Source of the DNA: Bradyrhizobium campsiandrae
Lineage (GTDB): Bacteria; Pseudomonadota; Alphaproteobacteria; Rhizobiales; Xanthobacteraceae
Length of the DNA: 64,000 nucleotides
Assembly (NCBI RefSeq): GCF_014529705.1
Contig: NZ_JAANIH010000017.1
Coordinates: 62,001 to 126,000 of the forward strand
Direction: 5' to 3'
Each line of letters begins with the position of its first letter. Within the stretch, counting starts at the first letter, position 1. The position numbers and the translations under genes were made by a program. This document shows, piece after piece, positions 35,920 through 44,564 of the stretch. The notes beneath the pieces are model-generated. The model saw nothing but the letters and a program-made list of their open reading frames with translations. It was not told where the DNA came from and made no database searches.

Positions 35920-36851
35920 GCGCCGCCCCCCATCTCGGTCCACAGCATGCGCTGACGGACGTAGAGCATCACGGCGGCGAGCGCGACGATCAGCAGGAAG
36001 AAGATGACCGCGATCGCCGAGCCATAGCCGATGTCGTAATAGGCGAAGGCGACGCTGTAGAGGTAGAGGTTGATGGTCTCTGATGCCGAGCCCGGTCCGC
36101 CCTGGGTGATCGCGAAGATGATGTCGAAGCTCTTCACCGCATCAATCATGCGGATCATGCCGGCGATGAACAGGAAAGGCATGATCAGCGGCAGCGTGAT
36201 GAACCGGAACACTTGCCAGAAGCTGGCGCCGTCGATCTGCGCGCTCTCATAGGGCTCGGTCGGGATTGCGGCGAGGCCGCCGAGCACGATCAGCATCACG
36301 AGCGGCGTCCATTGCCAGGTCTCGACCAGCACCAGCGAGGGGATCACCGTCGCCGGATGAAATACCCAGAGCTGGGCGGGTATCCCGACCAGCGACAGCA
36401 GGTAGTTCAGCACGCCGAGCTGGGGATGGAACATCATGGTCCAGACCAGCCCGATCGCCACCGGAGTCGCCATCATCGGCATGATGAAGATTCCGCGGAG
36501 GAAGCCGCGGCCGGCGAATTTCTGGTGAAACACCACGGCCGCCAGCGTGCCGAGCATCAGCGGCAGCAGCACCGAGAGCGCGGTGTAGACCAATGTGTGG
36601 CCCACCGCCTCGATGAAGCGGGGATCGCCGGTCAGCCGCAGATAGTTGGACAGACCGACGAAGGTGGTTGGCACGCCGACCTTCCACTCGTGCAGGCTCA
36701 TCCAGATCGTGAACAGCCACGGAAATATGATGATGGCGAGCACGACGACCAGCGCCGGCACCACGAACGGCCAATAGGATGGCCGACGCCATTGCTTCTC
36801 CGGCGCGGCCTCTTTTGCCGCCGCCGGAGAGGTCTGAGTTATCACGCTCAC
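35916..36851 (-). CDS. Sugar ABC transporter permease (MalF-like)
   Basis: Protein of 311 residues starting from a GTG that overlaps the stop of the binding-protein gene (GTGA). It has an N-terminal cytoplasmic tail, six membrane helices and an EAA-type loop PYESAQIDGASFWQVFRFITLPLIMPF. It pairs with the MalG-like permease to form the membrane channel. Substrates of the family are oligosaccharides, glycerol phosphate or related sugars. Confidence 0.9.
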   Translation of the reverse strand: MSVITQTSPAAAKEAAPEKQWRRPSYWPFVVPALVVVLAIIIFPWLFTIWMSLHEWKVGVPTTFVGLSNYLRLTGDPRFIEAVGHTLVYTALSVLLPLMLGTLAAVVFHQKFAGRGFLRGIFIMPMMATPVAIGLVWTMMFHPQLGVLNYLLSLVGIPAQLWVFHPATVIPSLVLVETWQWTPLVMLIVLGGLAAIPTEPYESAQIDGASFWQVFRFITLPLIMPFLFIAGMIRMIDAVKSFDIIFAITQGGPGSASETINLYLYSVAFAYYDIGYGSAIAVIFFLLIVALAAVMLYVRQRMLWTEMGGGA

Positions 36852-38170
36852 GTTTTCTCACTGCGCTCCAGGATCGGCCGGAATTGCTCGTGCGCCTTCT
36901 TCAGCTCCGTTGCCGGGTCGGCGCCGGACAAGGTCGCGGTGAGCGCAGCACCGACGGTGTCGCGGTATTCGGCGACCGGGATGATGACGGGCAGACCGAG
37001 CTTGGAGATTTTTGCGGAGTCGATCACCGACTGCAGCCACTCCTTGGTCTTTACGCCCTTGGCGACTTCCGGATCATCGACGATGGAGTTGCGGAACGGC
37101 ACACCGCCGCCGGCCTGCAGCAGGCGCGCACCCTGTCCCTTCGAGGCCACCCATTGGCAGAGCAGATAGGCGGCTTCCTTGTTCTTGCTCGCCGCGGCAA
37201 TGCCGATGCCGTCGCCATAAGTTGACGAGAACTGGCCTTTGGGTCCCGCAGGCACCCGCGTGTAGCCGACTTTGCCGACCACGCGCGAGGCGGCCGGGTC
37301 TTCCAGCGGCGGCGCCCAGCCGTCGGCATCGATCCACATGGCGGCGCGCCCCTGCGTGAACGAGGCCATCGACTCCATCCAGTTGAAGCCGGCAACGCCG
37401 GGAGGTGCCGACTTGGTCAGGAGCCGCTGATAGAGCTTGGTGGCTTCGATCGCCTCCGGACCGTCGCTCAGAATGTTGCCCTTGGCGTCGAGGAATTCGC
37501 CGCCGTAGTTCAGGTAGAAATTGGTCCACATCGCCATGTTGGCGTTGCGCAAGCCGCGTCCGACGAAGCCATAGATGCCTTCCTTGGGATCGGTGAGCTT
37601 TTCGGCGGCAGTTGCCATTTCCTCCAGTGTCTTCGGGACCTCGATGCTCTTCCTCTGCAGCAGCTCCTTGTTGTAGTAGAGGATGAAATAGTCGACTGAC
37701 CACGGCAGCGACAGCATCTGGCCCTTGTCGTTCTTGGCGTATTGCAGGCCCGCGGCCGAAAAATCGCTCTCGACGAGGTCCGGCGGGGTCAGCGTCGGAT
37801 CCTTCAAATAGGGCGTCATATCGGCGAGCCAGCCCGCTTTCTCGAACTGCCGCTTCTGCACGTGATAGCTGAGGTGGATGACGTCGAAACTGGGACGGCC
37901 GGAAGTCAGTTCGATGACCACTTTCTGGCGCTGCTGCTGCTCGGGGATCTGCTCGGACTCGACCTGGATGCCGGAGAGGTCGGTGAACTCCTTGATGTAC
38001 TTCTGCAGATTGTCACCGCGAGGACCCTTGGCCAGGATCACCTCCAGCTTGGTCCCCGAATATTTCTTCCAGCTGATGTCGGCACGGGCCGGCAATCCGG
38101 TCAGGCTGAGTGCGCCGGCCGCTGCGGTGCCCGTCAAGAGCGTACGACGCGAGATTTTGTGGTTGACCAC
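36848..38170 (-). CDS. Sugar ABC transporter substrate-binding protein
   Basis: Protein of 440 residues. I chose the GTG at 38170 because GGAGG lies 8 bases upstream; longer in-frame starts exist. The N-terminus VVNHKISRRTLLTGTAAAGALSLTGLPARA is a Tat signal. The mature part is an extracellular solute-binding family 1 protein: IKEFTDLSGIQVESEQIPEQQQRQKVVIELTSGRPSFDVIHLSYHVQKRQFEKAGWLADMTPYL, then QGRAAMWIDADGW. It presents the ligand to the two permeases of the same operon. The ligand is unknown. Confidence 0.88.
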   Translation of the reverse strand: MVNHKISRRTLLTGTAAAGALSLTGLPARADISWKKYSGTKLEVILAKGPRGDNLQKYIKEFTDLSGIQVESEQIPEQQQRQKVVIELTSGRPSFDVIHLSYHVQKRQFEKAGWLADMTPYLKDPTLTPPDLVESDFSAAGLQYAKNDKGQMLSLPWSVDYFILYYNKELLQRKSIEVPKTLEEMATAAEKLTDPKEGIYGFVGRGLRNANMAMWTNFYLNYGGEFLDAKGNILSDGPEAIEATKLYQRLLTKSAPPGVAGFNWMESMASFTQGRAAMWIDADGWAPPLEDPAASRVVGKVGYTRVPAGPKGQFSSTYGDGIGIAAASKNKEAAYLLCQWVASKGQGARLLQAGGGVPFRNSIVDDPEVAKGVKTKEWLQSVIDSAKISKLGLPVIIPVAEYRDTVGAALTATLSGADPATELKKAHEQFRPILERSEKT

Positions 38171-38253
38171 TTGTAGTTCCTCCCTGTGACTCATTTTCTT
38201 TGGGAGGGATACTAGCGACCGTGCCACGCCTGCCTAGTCCTAATTCCAGCGGA

Positions 38254-39033
38254 TCAGGGCCGGATGGCGGGCGTTTCCATCGGCATTCCGCGGGCGCGCG
38301 ACATCAGATAGAGCTCGAGCGCGACCAGTTCGGGCGCGCCGTATTCATAGGCCTGGGCGCGCACGCCGGTCATGCAGCTGCGCAAGCGTCGCTCCAGGGA
38401 TCCCAGCGTTTGCCACTCCAGCCGATAGAGCGGATAGCCGGTCGGCTGAGCTTGCGTGATGGGCGAGCCTGCAAGGCGCTTGTCAAAGTTGTCGTCGTGG
38501 CAATTGGTACAAGCGAGATTGAGCTGGCCTTCGCGTTGCAAATAGAGTTTGCGGCCCTGTTCGACGAAGGGGGCAAGCCGCGGATCCTCGCCCGCGGTAA
38601 TAGCGATGCCGCGGGACTGGTGGGCGACGAAAGCGGACAGCGTCAGGATGTCGCGGCTCTCGTAAGGCAGGGGCGTCGCCTGCTGGTGATTGGTGCGGCA
38701 GAGGTTGATGCGCTGGTCGAGCGTGACCGGGCGCGCCAGCGCCTTGTCGAAAGCAGGATAGCGTGCCGCAACGCCCTTCATGCTGCTGCGCGCATCGCCG
38801 TGGCAATCCGCGCAGGACTTGTCAGCGCTGCCGGTCTTCTTCCTCCACAGGGTCTCGCCGTCGAGGACGAACAGCATGCCCGGATTGGACGTGTCGTCAT
38901 CCTGCATGGCGCGTGTGTCAGGGCCCATGAAGGAATAGCCGGAGCGGCGCGCATCGGGCGGGATTTCGCCAGCGAGCAAGGCCGGGATCCCGGCGAACAG
39001 AATTGCCGCCGCTATCGCGCGCCACAAGATCAT
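38254..39033 (-). CDS. soxA: SoxA, diheme c-type cytochrome of the SoxAX complex
   Basis: Protein of 259 residues starting MILWRAIAAAILF with a signal peptide. It has heme motif 1 CADCH (Cys74-His78) and heme motif 2 CTNCH (Cys175-His179). Cys220 in RSCMTGVRAQ is the residue that, in SoxA proteins, becomes a cysteine persulfide heme ligand. SoxA with SoxX oxidatively attaches a sulfur substrate to the SoxY cysteine in the periplasm. The ATG overlaps soxZ by four bases (ATGA). It is the last gene of the soxFXYZA set. SoxB and SoxCD are not encoded beside it. Confidence 0.93.
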   Translation of the reverse strand: MILWRAIAAAILFAGIPALLAGEIPPDARRSGYSFMGPDTRAMQDDDTSNPGMLFVLDGETLWRKKTGSADKSCADCHGDARSSMKGVAARYPAFDKALARPVTLDQRINLCRTNHQQATPLPYESRDILTLSAFVAHQSRGIAITAGEDPRLAPFVEQGRKLYLQREGQLNLACTNCHDDNFDKRLAGSPITQAQPTGYPLYRLEWQTLGSLERRLRSCMTGVRAQAYEYGAPELVALELYLMSRARGMPMETPAIRP

Positions 39034-39347
39034 TCGACGGTGATCGATGCCGATGCGGTGGTCGAATAGCCGTTGTCGCCGGTCCATTCGAACTCGAACT
39101 TGCCGCTCTCCTTGGCGATCGTGAAGAAGGACAGGTAGGGATTGGCGGCGATGGCTGGAAACAGATCGGCACGGAAGATCTCGGTGCCGTTGTAGCGGCA
39201 GGTGAAGCTCGTGATGATGTCGCGCGGCACCAGCGCGCCCTCCACGGTGTGGCGGAAGCCGGTCTCCATGATGTGCGAAGTCAGCGTGCGGATCTCGATG
39301 ATGTCCCCACGTTTGGCCTTCGCCGGAACGTTGATGAGGGCAGCCAT
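39030..39347 (-). CDS. soxZ: SoxZ, sulfur carrier partner of SoxY
   Basis: Protein of 105 residues starting MAALINVPAKAKRGDIIEIRTLTSHIMETGFRH, with FTCRYNGTEIFRADLFPAIAANPYLSFFTIAKESG later. This is the standard SoxZ immunoglobulin-like fold, without a signal peptide; it is exported by riding with SoxY. The gene overlaps both neighbours by four bases (ATGA), so soxY, soxZ and soxA are coupled. Confidence 0.92.
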   Translation of the reverse strand: MAALINVPAKAKRGDIIEIRTLTSHIMETGFRHTVEGALVPRDIITSFTCRYNGTEIFRADLFPAIAANPYLSFFTIAKESGKFEFEWTGDNGYSTTASASITVE

Positions 39348-39802
39348 CAGTTCAGCTCCTCGGTGCACGCAGCCAGCGTCACCACGATATCTGCCGAGAC
39401 CTGCCAGAAACTGTCATCGGAGAGGCGGGCGATCGCCACCACCTTCTGGGTGTCGGCGAGCCGGATCCGCGTCGAGATCTGGGCACGACCGGAAGAAGGA
39501 GTGAGATAGAAATTGCCGATGTTCGGCTGCGGGTTCTTTTCGTTGAAGACATGGATGCTCTTGACGTAATCGTCCAAAGTCATCGGGCTTGCGACGCTCA
39601 CTGTCATCGGCACCGTGTTGCCGTTCTCGACCAGCGGCGGAATGTCGAGCTTGACCTTGCCGGTGCGGATGGGGGCTTCACCGACGACGTTGCGAATTGC
39701 GGTGTTGAGCATCGCGGGCGTTGCGTCGAGCGGCCGCAGCGTCAGGACCGGAATGACCGTAACGCCGCCAGCCAGGCTCAAGAATTGTCGTCGCGTCGGC
39801 AT
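39347..39802 (-). CDS. soxY: SoxY, sulfur carrier protein with unusual C-terminus
   Basis: Protein of 151 residues with a Tat-like N-terminus MPTRRQFLSLAGGVTVIPVL. The body (VKLDIPPLVENGNTVPMTVSVASPMTLDDYVKSIHVFNEKNPQPNIGNFYLTP) matches SoxY. The substrate-bearing cysteine is normally in a terminal GGCGG arm; here it is Cys146 in TLAACTEELN, followed by five more residues. The arm glycines are missing. SoxY carries sulfur substrates covalently on this Cys, so the variant arm may change which partner enzymes can reach it. It overlaps soxZ. Confidence 0.88.
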   Translation of the reverse strand: MPTRRQFLSLAGGVTVIPVLTLRPLDATPAMLNTAIRNVVGEAPIRTGKVKLDIPPLVENGNTVPMTVSVASPMTLDDYVKSIHVFNEKNPQPNIGNFYLTPSSGRAQISTRIRLADTQKVVAIARLSDDSFWQVSADIVVTLAACTEELN

Positions 39803-39810
39803 GAGCAGTC

Positions 39811-40260
39811 CTAGTCCCGGAGCGTTGCGAGAAAAGCCACGATGTCCTCGATCTCGGTCGCCGACAATATCGGCTTGCCCGTGAAATTGCGTCCGACACG
39901 GACGAGGCCATCAGTCCGATAATAGGACGGCATGATGGTGTCCGGGTTGAAGTGCGAGGCGTCAACCAGTCGAAGCCGCAATTGGCTCGTCGACCAGCGG
40001 GTCCCGGCACCACTGAGGTCCGGCGCGAGATCGCCCTGGAACCGCGTTTCCGGGAACGGGCCGGAATGGCAGAGGATGCAGGTCGTCGTCCGCGCCAGCA
40101 CCAACGCCCGTCCGCGCGCGGCATCGCCGGGCATGCCGGTCAGCGAATCCGCGATGCCGTCACCAACGATCGTGTAGGGCACGAGCCCGTCGGCCCGAGT
40201 GTGGGAGGCCAATGCGAGACTTGCAAGCGTTGCAACGATGCAGACCGTCGATCTAGCCAA
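39811..40260 (-). CDS. soxX: SoxX, monoheme cytochrome c
   Basis: Protein of 149 residues. I place the start at a TTG at 40260 inside the end of soxF: it gives a signal peptide STVCIVATLASLALASHTRA and an overlap typical of this cluster. The heme motif is CILCH (Cys61-His65) and the likely axial Met110 is in DTIMPSYYRTDGL. SoxX works with SoxA as the SoxAX thiosulfate-oxidising cytochrome. An open frame continues upstream inside soxF but does not read as protein. Confidence 0.85.
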   Translation of the reverse strand: MARSTVCIVATLASLALASHTRADGLVPYTIVGDGIADSLTGMPGDAARGRALVLARTTTCILCHSGPFPETRFQGDLAPDLSGAGTRWSTSQLRLRLVDASHFNPDTIMPSYYRTDGLVRVGRNFTGKPILSATEIEDIVAFLATLRD

Positions 40261-41536
40261 AGGTGTCCGCCGTGATGGTTTGAAACCAGCGCTCCGCCTC
40301 GTCAGCTTCGCGGGCCCGCAGCTCCCGCGGTGCATCGAGCGGGCTCGTCGCACCGCCCTCGATCTCGGCAAAGATGTCGCCCCGGGGCTGGTAGTTGCCG
40401 GCCAGCGAGAAGCCGTAACCGGGCGCGACAGTGTTGTAGCAGACACCGGTGAGGCGTGGCGTATCAGGCGCGCGTCCGGCGAACATGGCAACGATCGCAG
40501 CGGCGCAGGCCTTGCCTTGCGCGCTCGCGGCCGATGCCGATTTGGGGATGCCGCCGCCGAGACAGGCATCGCCGATGACGTGGATATTCTTGACCAGCTT
40601 CGATTCGAAGGTCGTGGGATCGATCGGACACCAGCCGGTCGAGTCTGCGGCGCCCGTGATCTCCGCGATGCGGCCGGCGCGCTGCGGCGGGATGACGTTG
40701 GCGACATCGGGCGTGTAGTTGCCGAACTCGGTGATGATGGTCCTGGTCGAAGGATCCACTGAAGTCACGCGGCCGCCTTGCGATAGGCCGATGCGCTCGA
40801 TCATGTCGCCGTAGAGCTCCTTCCATGCCTTCTCGAACAGCCGCTGCTGCGAGAAATTGTCCTTGGCATCGAGGACCAGCACTTTCGAGCGTGGCTTCTT
40901 TGTCTTCAGATAGTGTGCGATCAGGCTGGCGCGCTCGTAGGGCGCCGGCGGGCAGCGCGAGGGATTGGCCGGGACCGCGATGGCGACCGTGCCGCCGTCG
41001 TCCATCGCCTCCAGCTGTCTGCGCAGCAGCAGCGTTTGCGCGCCGGCTTTCCATGCGTGCGGCATTTTCTCCGATGCGGCCTCGTCGTAGCCGGGCAGCG
41101 CCTCGAAATGGAAGTCGATGCCAGGGGAGAGCACGAGACGGTCATAGGGCAGCGCGACACCATCAGCCGTCAAGACGCTGCGCTGCTGCGGCTCGATGGT
41201 GGTCACGGCCTGACCGATCACGGTAATGCCGTCGGCGGCGAGCCTGTCATGGCCAAACTGCTGCGCTTCGATGTCGCGCAGGCCGGCGATCACCTCGTTG
41301 CTGAAAGGGCAGGAGGTGATGACTGCATTGGGTTCGATCAGGATCACCTGCAAGTCGCCTTGCGCGCGCTTCAGCGCGCGGGCGCAAGCTGCTCCGCCAA
41401 AGCCACCGCCGACCACGACGACGCGACCGGTCGATTGCGCGCGCAAGATCGATGGCCGCGCCAATGTCGCGGCGGCGGCGGTGATGCCGAGCACGGCAGT
41501 TCGCCGTGTCATCGGGCGCGAGGTCATCAGGATCAT
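40253..41536 (-). CDS. soxF: Flavocytochrome c sulfide dehydrogenase flavoprotein (SoxF-like)
   Basis: Protein of 427 residues with a Tat-type leader TRRTAVLGITAAAATLARPSILRA. The FAD loop is RVVVVGGGFGGAACARALKRA; Cys residues in SCPFSNEVIAG and GVCYNTVAP fit the redox-active pair of sulfide dehydrogenases, and the C-terminus contains GYGFSLAGNYQPR. It should oxidise sulfide or a SoxY-bound sulfur and pass electrons to a c-type cytochrome. The start could be ATG 41536, 41527 or 41512; none has a strong ribosome-binding site. It is first in soxFXYZA and 46 bp after iorB. Confidence 0.88.
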   Translation of the reverse strand: MILMTSRPMTRRTAVLGITAAAATLARPSILRAQSTGRVVVVGGGFGGAACARALKRAQGDLQVILIEPNAVITSCPFSNEVIAGLRDIEAQQFGHDRLAADGITVIGQAVTTIEPQQRSVLTADGVALPYDRLVLSPGIDFHFEALPGYDEAASEKMPHAWKAGAQTLLLRRQLEAMDDGGTVAIAVPANPSRCPPAPYERASLIAHYLKTKKPRSKVLVLDAKDNFSQQRLFEKAWKELYGDMIERIGLSQGGRVTSVDPSTRTIITEFGNYTPDVANVIPPQRAGRIAEITGAADSTGWCPIDPTTFESKLVKNIHVIGDACLGGGIPKSASAASAQGKACAAAIVAMFAGRAPDTPRLTGVCYNTVAPGYGFSLAGNYQPRGDIFAEIEGGATSPLDAPRELRAREADEAERWFQTITADTFG

Positions 41537-41547
41537 CCGGGCAAGAT

Positions 41548-41576
41548 GCCGCGGCGGCCATTGTGGCCGCCGCGGC
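41548..41576 (-). terminator. Perfect 13-bp stem hairpin between iorB and soxF
   Basis: GCCGCGGCGGCCA and TGGCCGCCGCGGC pair perfectly around a 3-base loop, 6 bp after the iorB stop codon and just before soxF. It lacks a U-run on the minus strand. It could be a partial terminator, an RNA-processing or stability element that sets different iorAB and sox levels, or a Rho-linked end. Confidence 0.6.
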
Positions 41577-41582
41577 GATTTC

Positions 41583-43769
41583 TCAAGCGAAGGTGATGTT
41601 CTGGTCGCGCAGCGGCACAGAGCGGATGCGCTTGCCGGTCGCCGCGAAGTAGGCGTTGAGCACCGCCGGCGCCGCAACGCCGATGGTCGGCTCGCCGACC
41701 CCGCCCCAGAATCCGCCGCTCGGCACCATCACCGATTCCACCTTCGGCATCTCGTTGATGCGCATCGAGTTGAAGGTATCGAAGTTGGTTTGCTCGATCT
41801 TGCCGTCCTTGACGGTGCAGCCGCCATAGAACAGCGCCGAAAGGCCGTAGACGAAGGAGCCTGCGATCTGCCGCTCCACTTGCGCCGGGTTGACGACGTA
41901 ACCGGGGTCGGTGGAGGCGACGATGCGATGCACCTTGATCTTGTTGCCGTCGGTGACCGAGATTTCGGCGGCACCGGCAACGTAGCTGCCGTATCCCATC
42001 ACCTGCGCGATGCCACGATAGACACCTTGCGGCGCAGGCGTGGTCCAGCCGATCTTCTCGGCCACGGCGTTGAGCACCGCCAGATGCTTGGGGTTCTTGC
42101 CCATCAGCTTGCGGCGGAACTCGAGCGGGTCCTGGCCTGCGGCATGGGCGAGCTCGTCCATGAAGCATTCCATGTAGATGGCGTTGTGGTTGACGTTCAC
42201 ACCGCGCCAGAAACCTGGCGGAACGTGCGGGTTGCGCATCGAATGCTCGATCAGCAGATTCGGGACTGAGTAGCCGAGTGCGGCTTCGCCGGATTGTGCG
42301 ACGCCCTGGAACGCCGCCGGATCCATGCCGTTCTGCAGCGCTTCGGGGCGCAGCGAGAACAGGATCGATTGCCCGGACAGGCGGTAGTGCAGCGCGACCA
42401 GATTATTGTCGGCATCGAACGCGCCGGTCATCTTGCACTGGGTGACCGGGTGATACCTTCCGTGCGTCATGTCCTCTTCGCGCGACCACAGCAGCTTGAC
42501 CGGCGTGCCCGGCATCTGCTTGGCGATCGCGACGGCTTGGCGGATATAGTCCGTCATGCCGCGCCGGCCGAAGCCGCCCCCTAACATCACCTTGTGCACG
42601 TCGCACTTTTCGGCCGGCAGGCCGGACGCTTCCAGCACGGCGGCGAAAGCCGCCTCGCCGTTCTGTGTGCCGCACCAGACCTCGCATTTGTCCGCCGTGT
42701 AGAGCGCGGTGGCGTTCATCGGCTCCATCGTGGCGTGGTTCTGATAGGGATAGTTGTAGACGGCCTCGATCTTCTTGGCGGCACCGGCGATCGCCGCTTT
42801 CACGTCACCGTTCTTGTTGCCGACATAGGCGGGCTGCGCATCGTCGAGGCCTTCCGCCAGCCATTTCGCAATCGTCTCGCTGGAGACCTTGGCGTTGTCG
42901 CCTTCGTCCCAGACGATCGGCAGCGCTTCCAGTGCGGTCTTGGCGTGCCACCAGGTGTCGGCAACGACCGCGACGGCGGAATCGCCGACCTTGACCACCT
43001 TCTTGACACCTTTCATGCCGGTGATTTTGGCTTCGTCATAGCTCTTCAGCTTGCCGCCGAACACCGGGCAATCCTTGATCGCGGCGTTCAGCATGCCCGG
43101 CAGCTTGATGTCGATGCCGTAGACCATCGCGCCCGTGGTCTTGTCGGCGGTGTCGAGCCGCAGCAGGCCTTTGCCGGCGATGGTCCAGTCCTTGGGATCC
43201 TTCAGCTTGACGTCGGCCGGCGGCGTCAGCTTCGCCGCGGCTTCCGCGACCTTGCCGTAGGTCGTCGTCCTGCCCGAGGCCTTGTGGGTGATGACACCCT
43301 TGTCGACGGTGCATTCGGACGCCGGCACCTTCCACGCGTCGGCGGCGGCCTGGATCAGCATGACGCGCGCGGTGGCGCCGCCCTTGCGGACATAGTCCTG
43401 CGAGGAGCGGATGCCGCGGCTGCCACCGGTCGAGAAATCGCCCCACACGCGCTTGCGGGCGACGCTCTGGCCGGGCGTTGGATATTCGGTCGTGACCTTC
43501 GACCAGTCGCATTCGAGTTCCTCGGCGACGAGTTGCGCGAGGCCGGTGAGCGAGCCCTGGCCCATCTCGGAGCGGGCAATGCGGATCACCACGGTGTCGT
43601 CGGGCCGGACCACGACCCAGGCATTGACCTCGGGCGAGCCGTCGGCTGCGCGGACCACGGCGGGGCCGCCGAAGGGCAGATCGAGGCCGATGGCAAGGCC
43701 GGCGCCGACCGCGGCGGTACCGATGACGAAGGCGCGGCGGTTCATCCTGGGAGAGACATGCTTGTTCAT
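41583..43769 (-). CDS. iorB: Molybdopterin subunit of isoquinoline 1-oxidoreductase-type hydroxylase
   Basis: Protein of 728 residues with a Tat leader MNKHVSPRMNRRAFVIGTAAVGAGLAIG, so it is periplasmic. It is a xanthine dehydrogenase-family large subunit: VVIRIARSEMGQGSLTGLAQLVAEELECDW, VMLGGGFGRRGMTDYIRQAVAIAKQM, and the terminal FWGGVGEPTIGVAAPAVLNAYFAATGKRIR with the conserved active-site Glu region. The start has AAAGGAG 8 bases upstream. It binds molybdenum cofactor and hydroxylates an N-heterocycle or aldehyde. The iorA gene is upstream; a Mo-cofactor maturation gene is not seen. Substrate unknown. Confidence 0.88.
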   Translation of the reverse strand: MNKHVSPRMNRRAFVIGTAAVGAGLAIGLDLPFGGPAVVRAADGSPEVNAWVVVRPDDTVVIRIARSEMGQGSLTGLAQLVAEELECDWSKVTTEYPTPGQSVARKRVWGDFSTGGSRGIRSSQDYVRKGGATARVMLIQAAADAWKVPASECTVDKGVITHKASGRTTTYGKVAEAAAKLTPPADVKLKDPKDWTIAGKGLLRLDTADKTTGAMVYGIDIKLPGMLNAAIKDCPVFGGKLKSYDEAKITGMKGVKKVVKVGDSAVAVVADTWWHAKTALEALPIVWDEGDNAKVSSETIAKWLAEGLDDAQPAYVGNKNGDVKAAIAGAAKKIEAVYNYPYQNHATMEPMNATALYTADKCEVWCGTQNGEAAFAAVLEASGLPAEKCDVHKVMLGGGFGRRGMTDYIRQAVAIAKQMPGTPVKLLWSREEDMTHGRYHPVTQCKMTGAFDADNNLVALHYRLSGQSILFSLRPEALQNGMDPAAFQGVAQSGEAALGYSVPNLLIEHSMRNPHVPPGFWRGVNVNHNAIYMECFMDELAHAAGQDPLEFRRKLMGKNPKHLAVLNAVAEKIGWTTPAPQGVYRGIAQVMGYGSYVAGAAEISVTDGNKIKVHRIVASTDPGYVVNPAQVERQIAGSFVYGLSALFYGGCTVKDGKIEQTNFDTFNSMRINEMPKVESVMVPSGGFWGGVGEPTIGVAAPAVLNAYFAATGKRIRSVPLRDQNITFA

Positions 43770-43781
43770 GTGCCGGCTCCT

Positions 43782-44231
43782 TTACGCGCTTGCGATCGTG
43801 TGGATCGCCTCGCGCACCTGTTGGAAGGTGCCGCAGCGGCAGATATTGGTGATGGCCTCGTCGATGTCGGCGTCGGTCGGCTTCGGCTTTTCGTTGAGCA
43901 GCGCCGCCACAGCCATGATCATGCCGCTCTGGCAGTAGCCGCATTGCGGAACGTCCTTGGCGATCCAGGCCTGCTGCACCTTGTGCAGCGTGCTGCCGGA
44001 GGCGAGACCCTCGATCGTGGTGATCTTCTTGCCCTCGGCCTCGGCGACCGAGATTCCGCAGGAGCGGATGGCAACTCCGTCCATGTGCACGGTGCAGGCG
44101 CCGCATTGTGCAATGCCGCAACCATATTTCGTGCCGGTCAGCCCGGCATTCTCGCGGATCGCCCAGAGCAGCGGCGTGTCCGGCTCGACATCGAGCGTGA
44201 AGGATTTTCCGTTGATTGTTAGGTTTGCCAT
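43782..44231 (-). CDS. iorA: [2Fe-2S] subunit of isoquinoline 1-oxidoreductase-type hydroxylase
   Basis: Protein of 149 residues starting [33 protein letters not shown]; the ATG at 44231 has an AGGGGAC ribosome-binding site. It holds two [2Fe-2S] clusters: [15 protein letters not shown] plus a later Cys, and [10 protein letters not shown] with [14 protein letters not shown]. It moves electrons from the molybdenum centre of IorB. Without a leader of its own, it may travel with the Tat-exported IorB. It is first in the iorAB-soxFXYZA array, with a 12-bp gap before iorB. Confidence 0.9.
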   Translation of the reverse strand: MANLTINGKSFTLDVEPDTPLLWAIRENAGLTGTKYGCGIAQCGACTVHMDGVAIRSCGISVAEAEGKKITTIEGLASGSTLHKVQQAWIAKDVPQCGYCQSGMIMAVAALLNEKPKPTDADIDEAITNICRCGTFQQVREAIHTIASA

Positions 44232-44564
44232 CGCAAGTCCCCTGATTGGCCCATCCACCGATGGACTCAGGCACGCAATGTGTCCGGCAAATTGGAACCT
44301 TTCAAATCAAGAGTCCGAGGGGCAGCTATCGAAGATTCTCGCAGCTTGGGGAAGATTTCGGACGGGGCGGTGTTGTGCACGCCTTGAGAAAGTCCGGCCA
44401 GCACCCTGATCGCGCCATCTCCCTGAACGTCAATGGGATGGCCTGAGGCGACGCCCGGGCGAGCGGTGTGAGCGACAGTTTGTCCCTTTTGCCCGGATGC
44501 AAGACCGCGACGCTTTGCTACACTGAGGCGAAGCTTTCGAAAGTTCCCTGGGAGTTCCCCGAAC
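44232..44564. other. 333-bp divergent intergenic region
   Basis: It lies between iorA and the radical SAM gene, so it should hold the promoters of both. No recognised -24/-12, operator palindrome or open frame stands out by eye. Confidence 0.5.
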
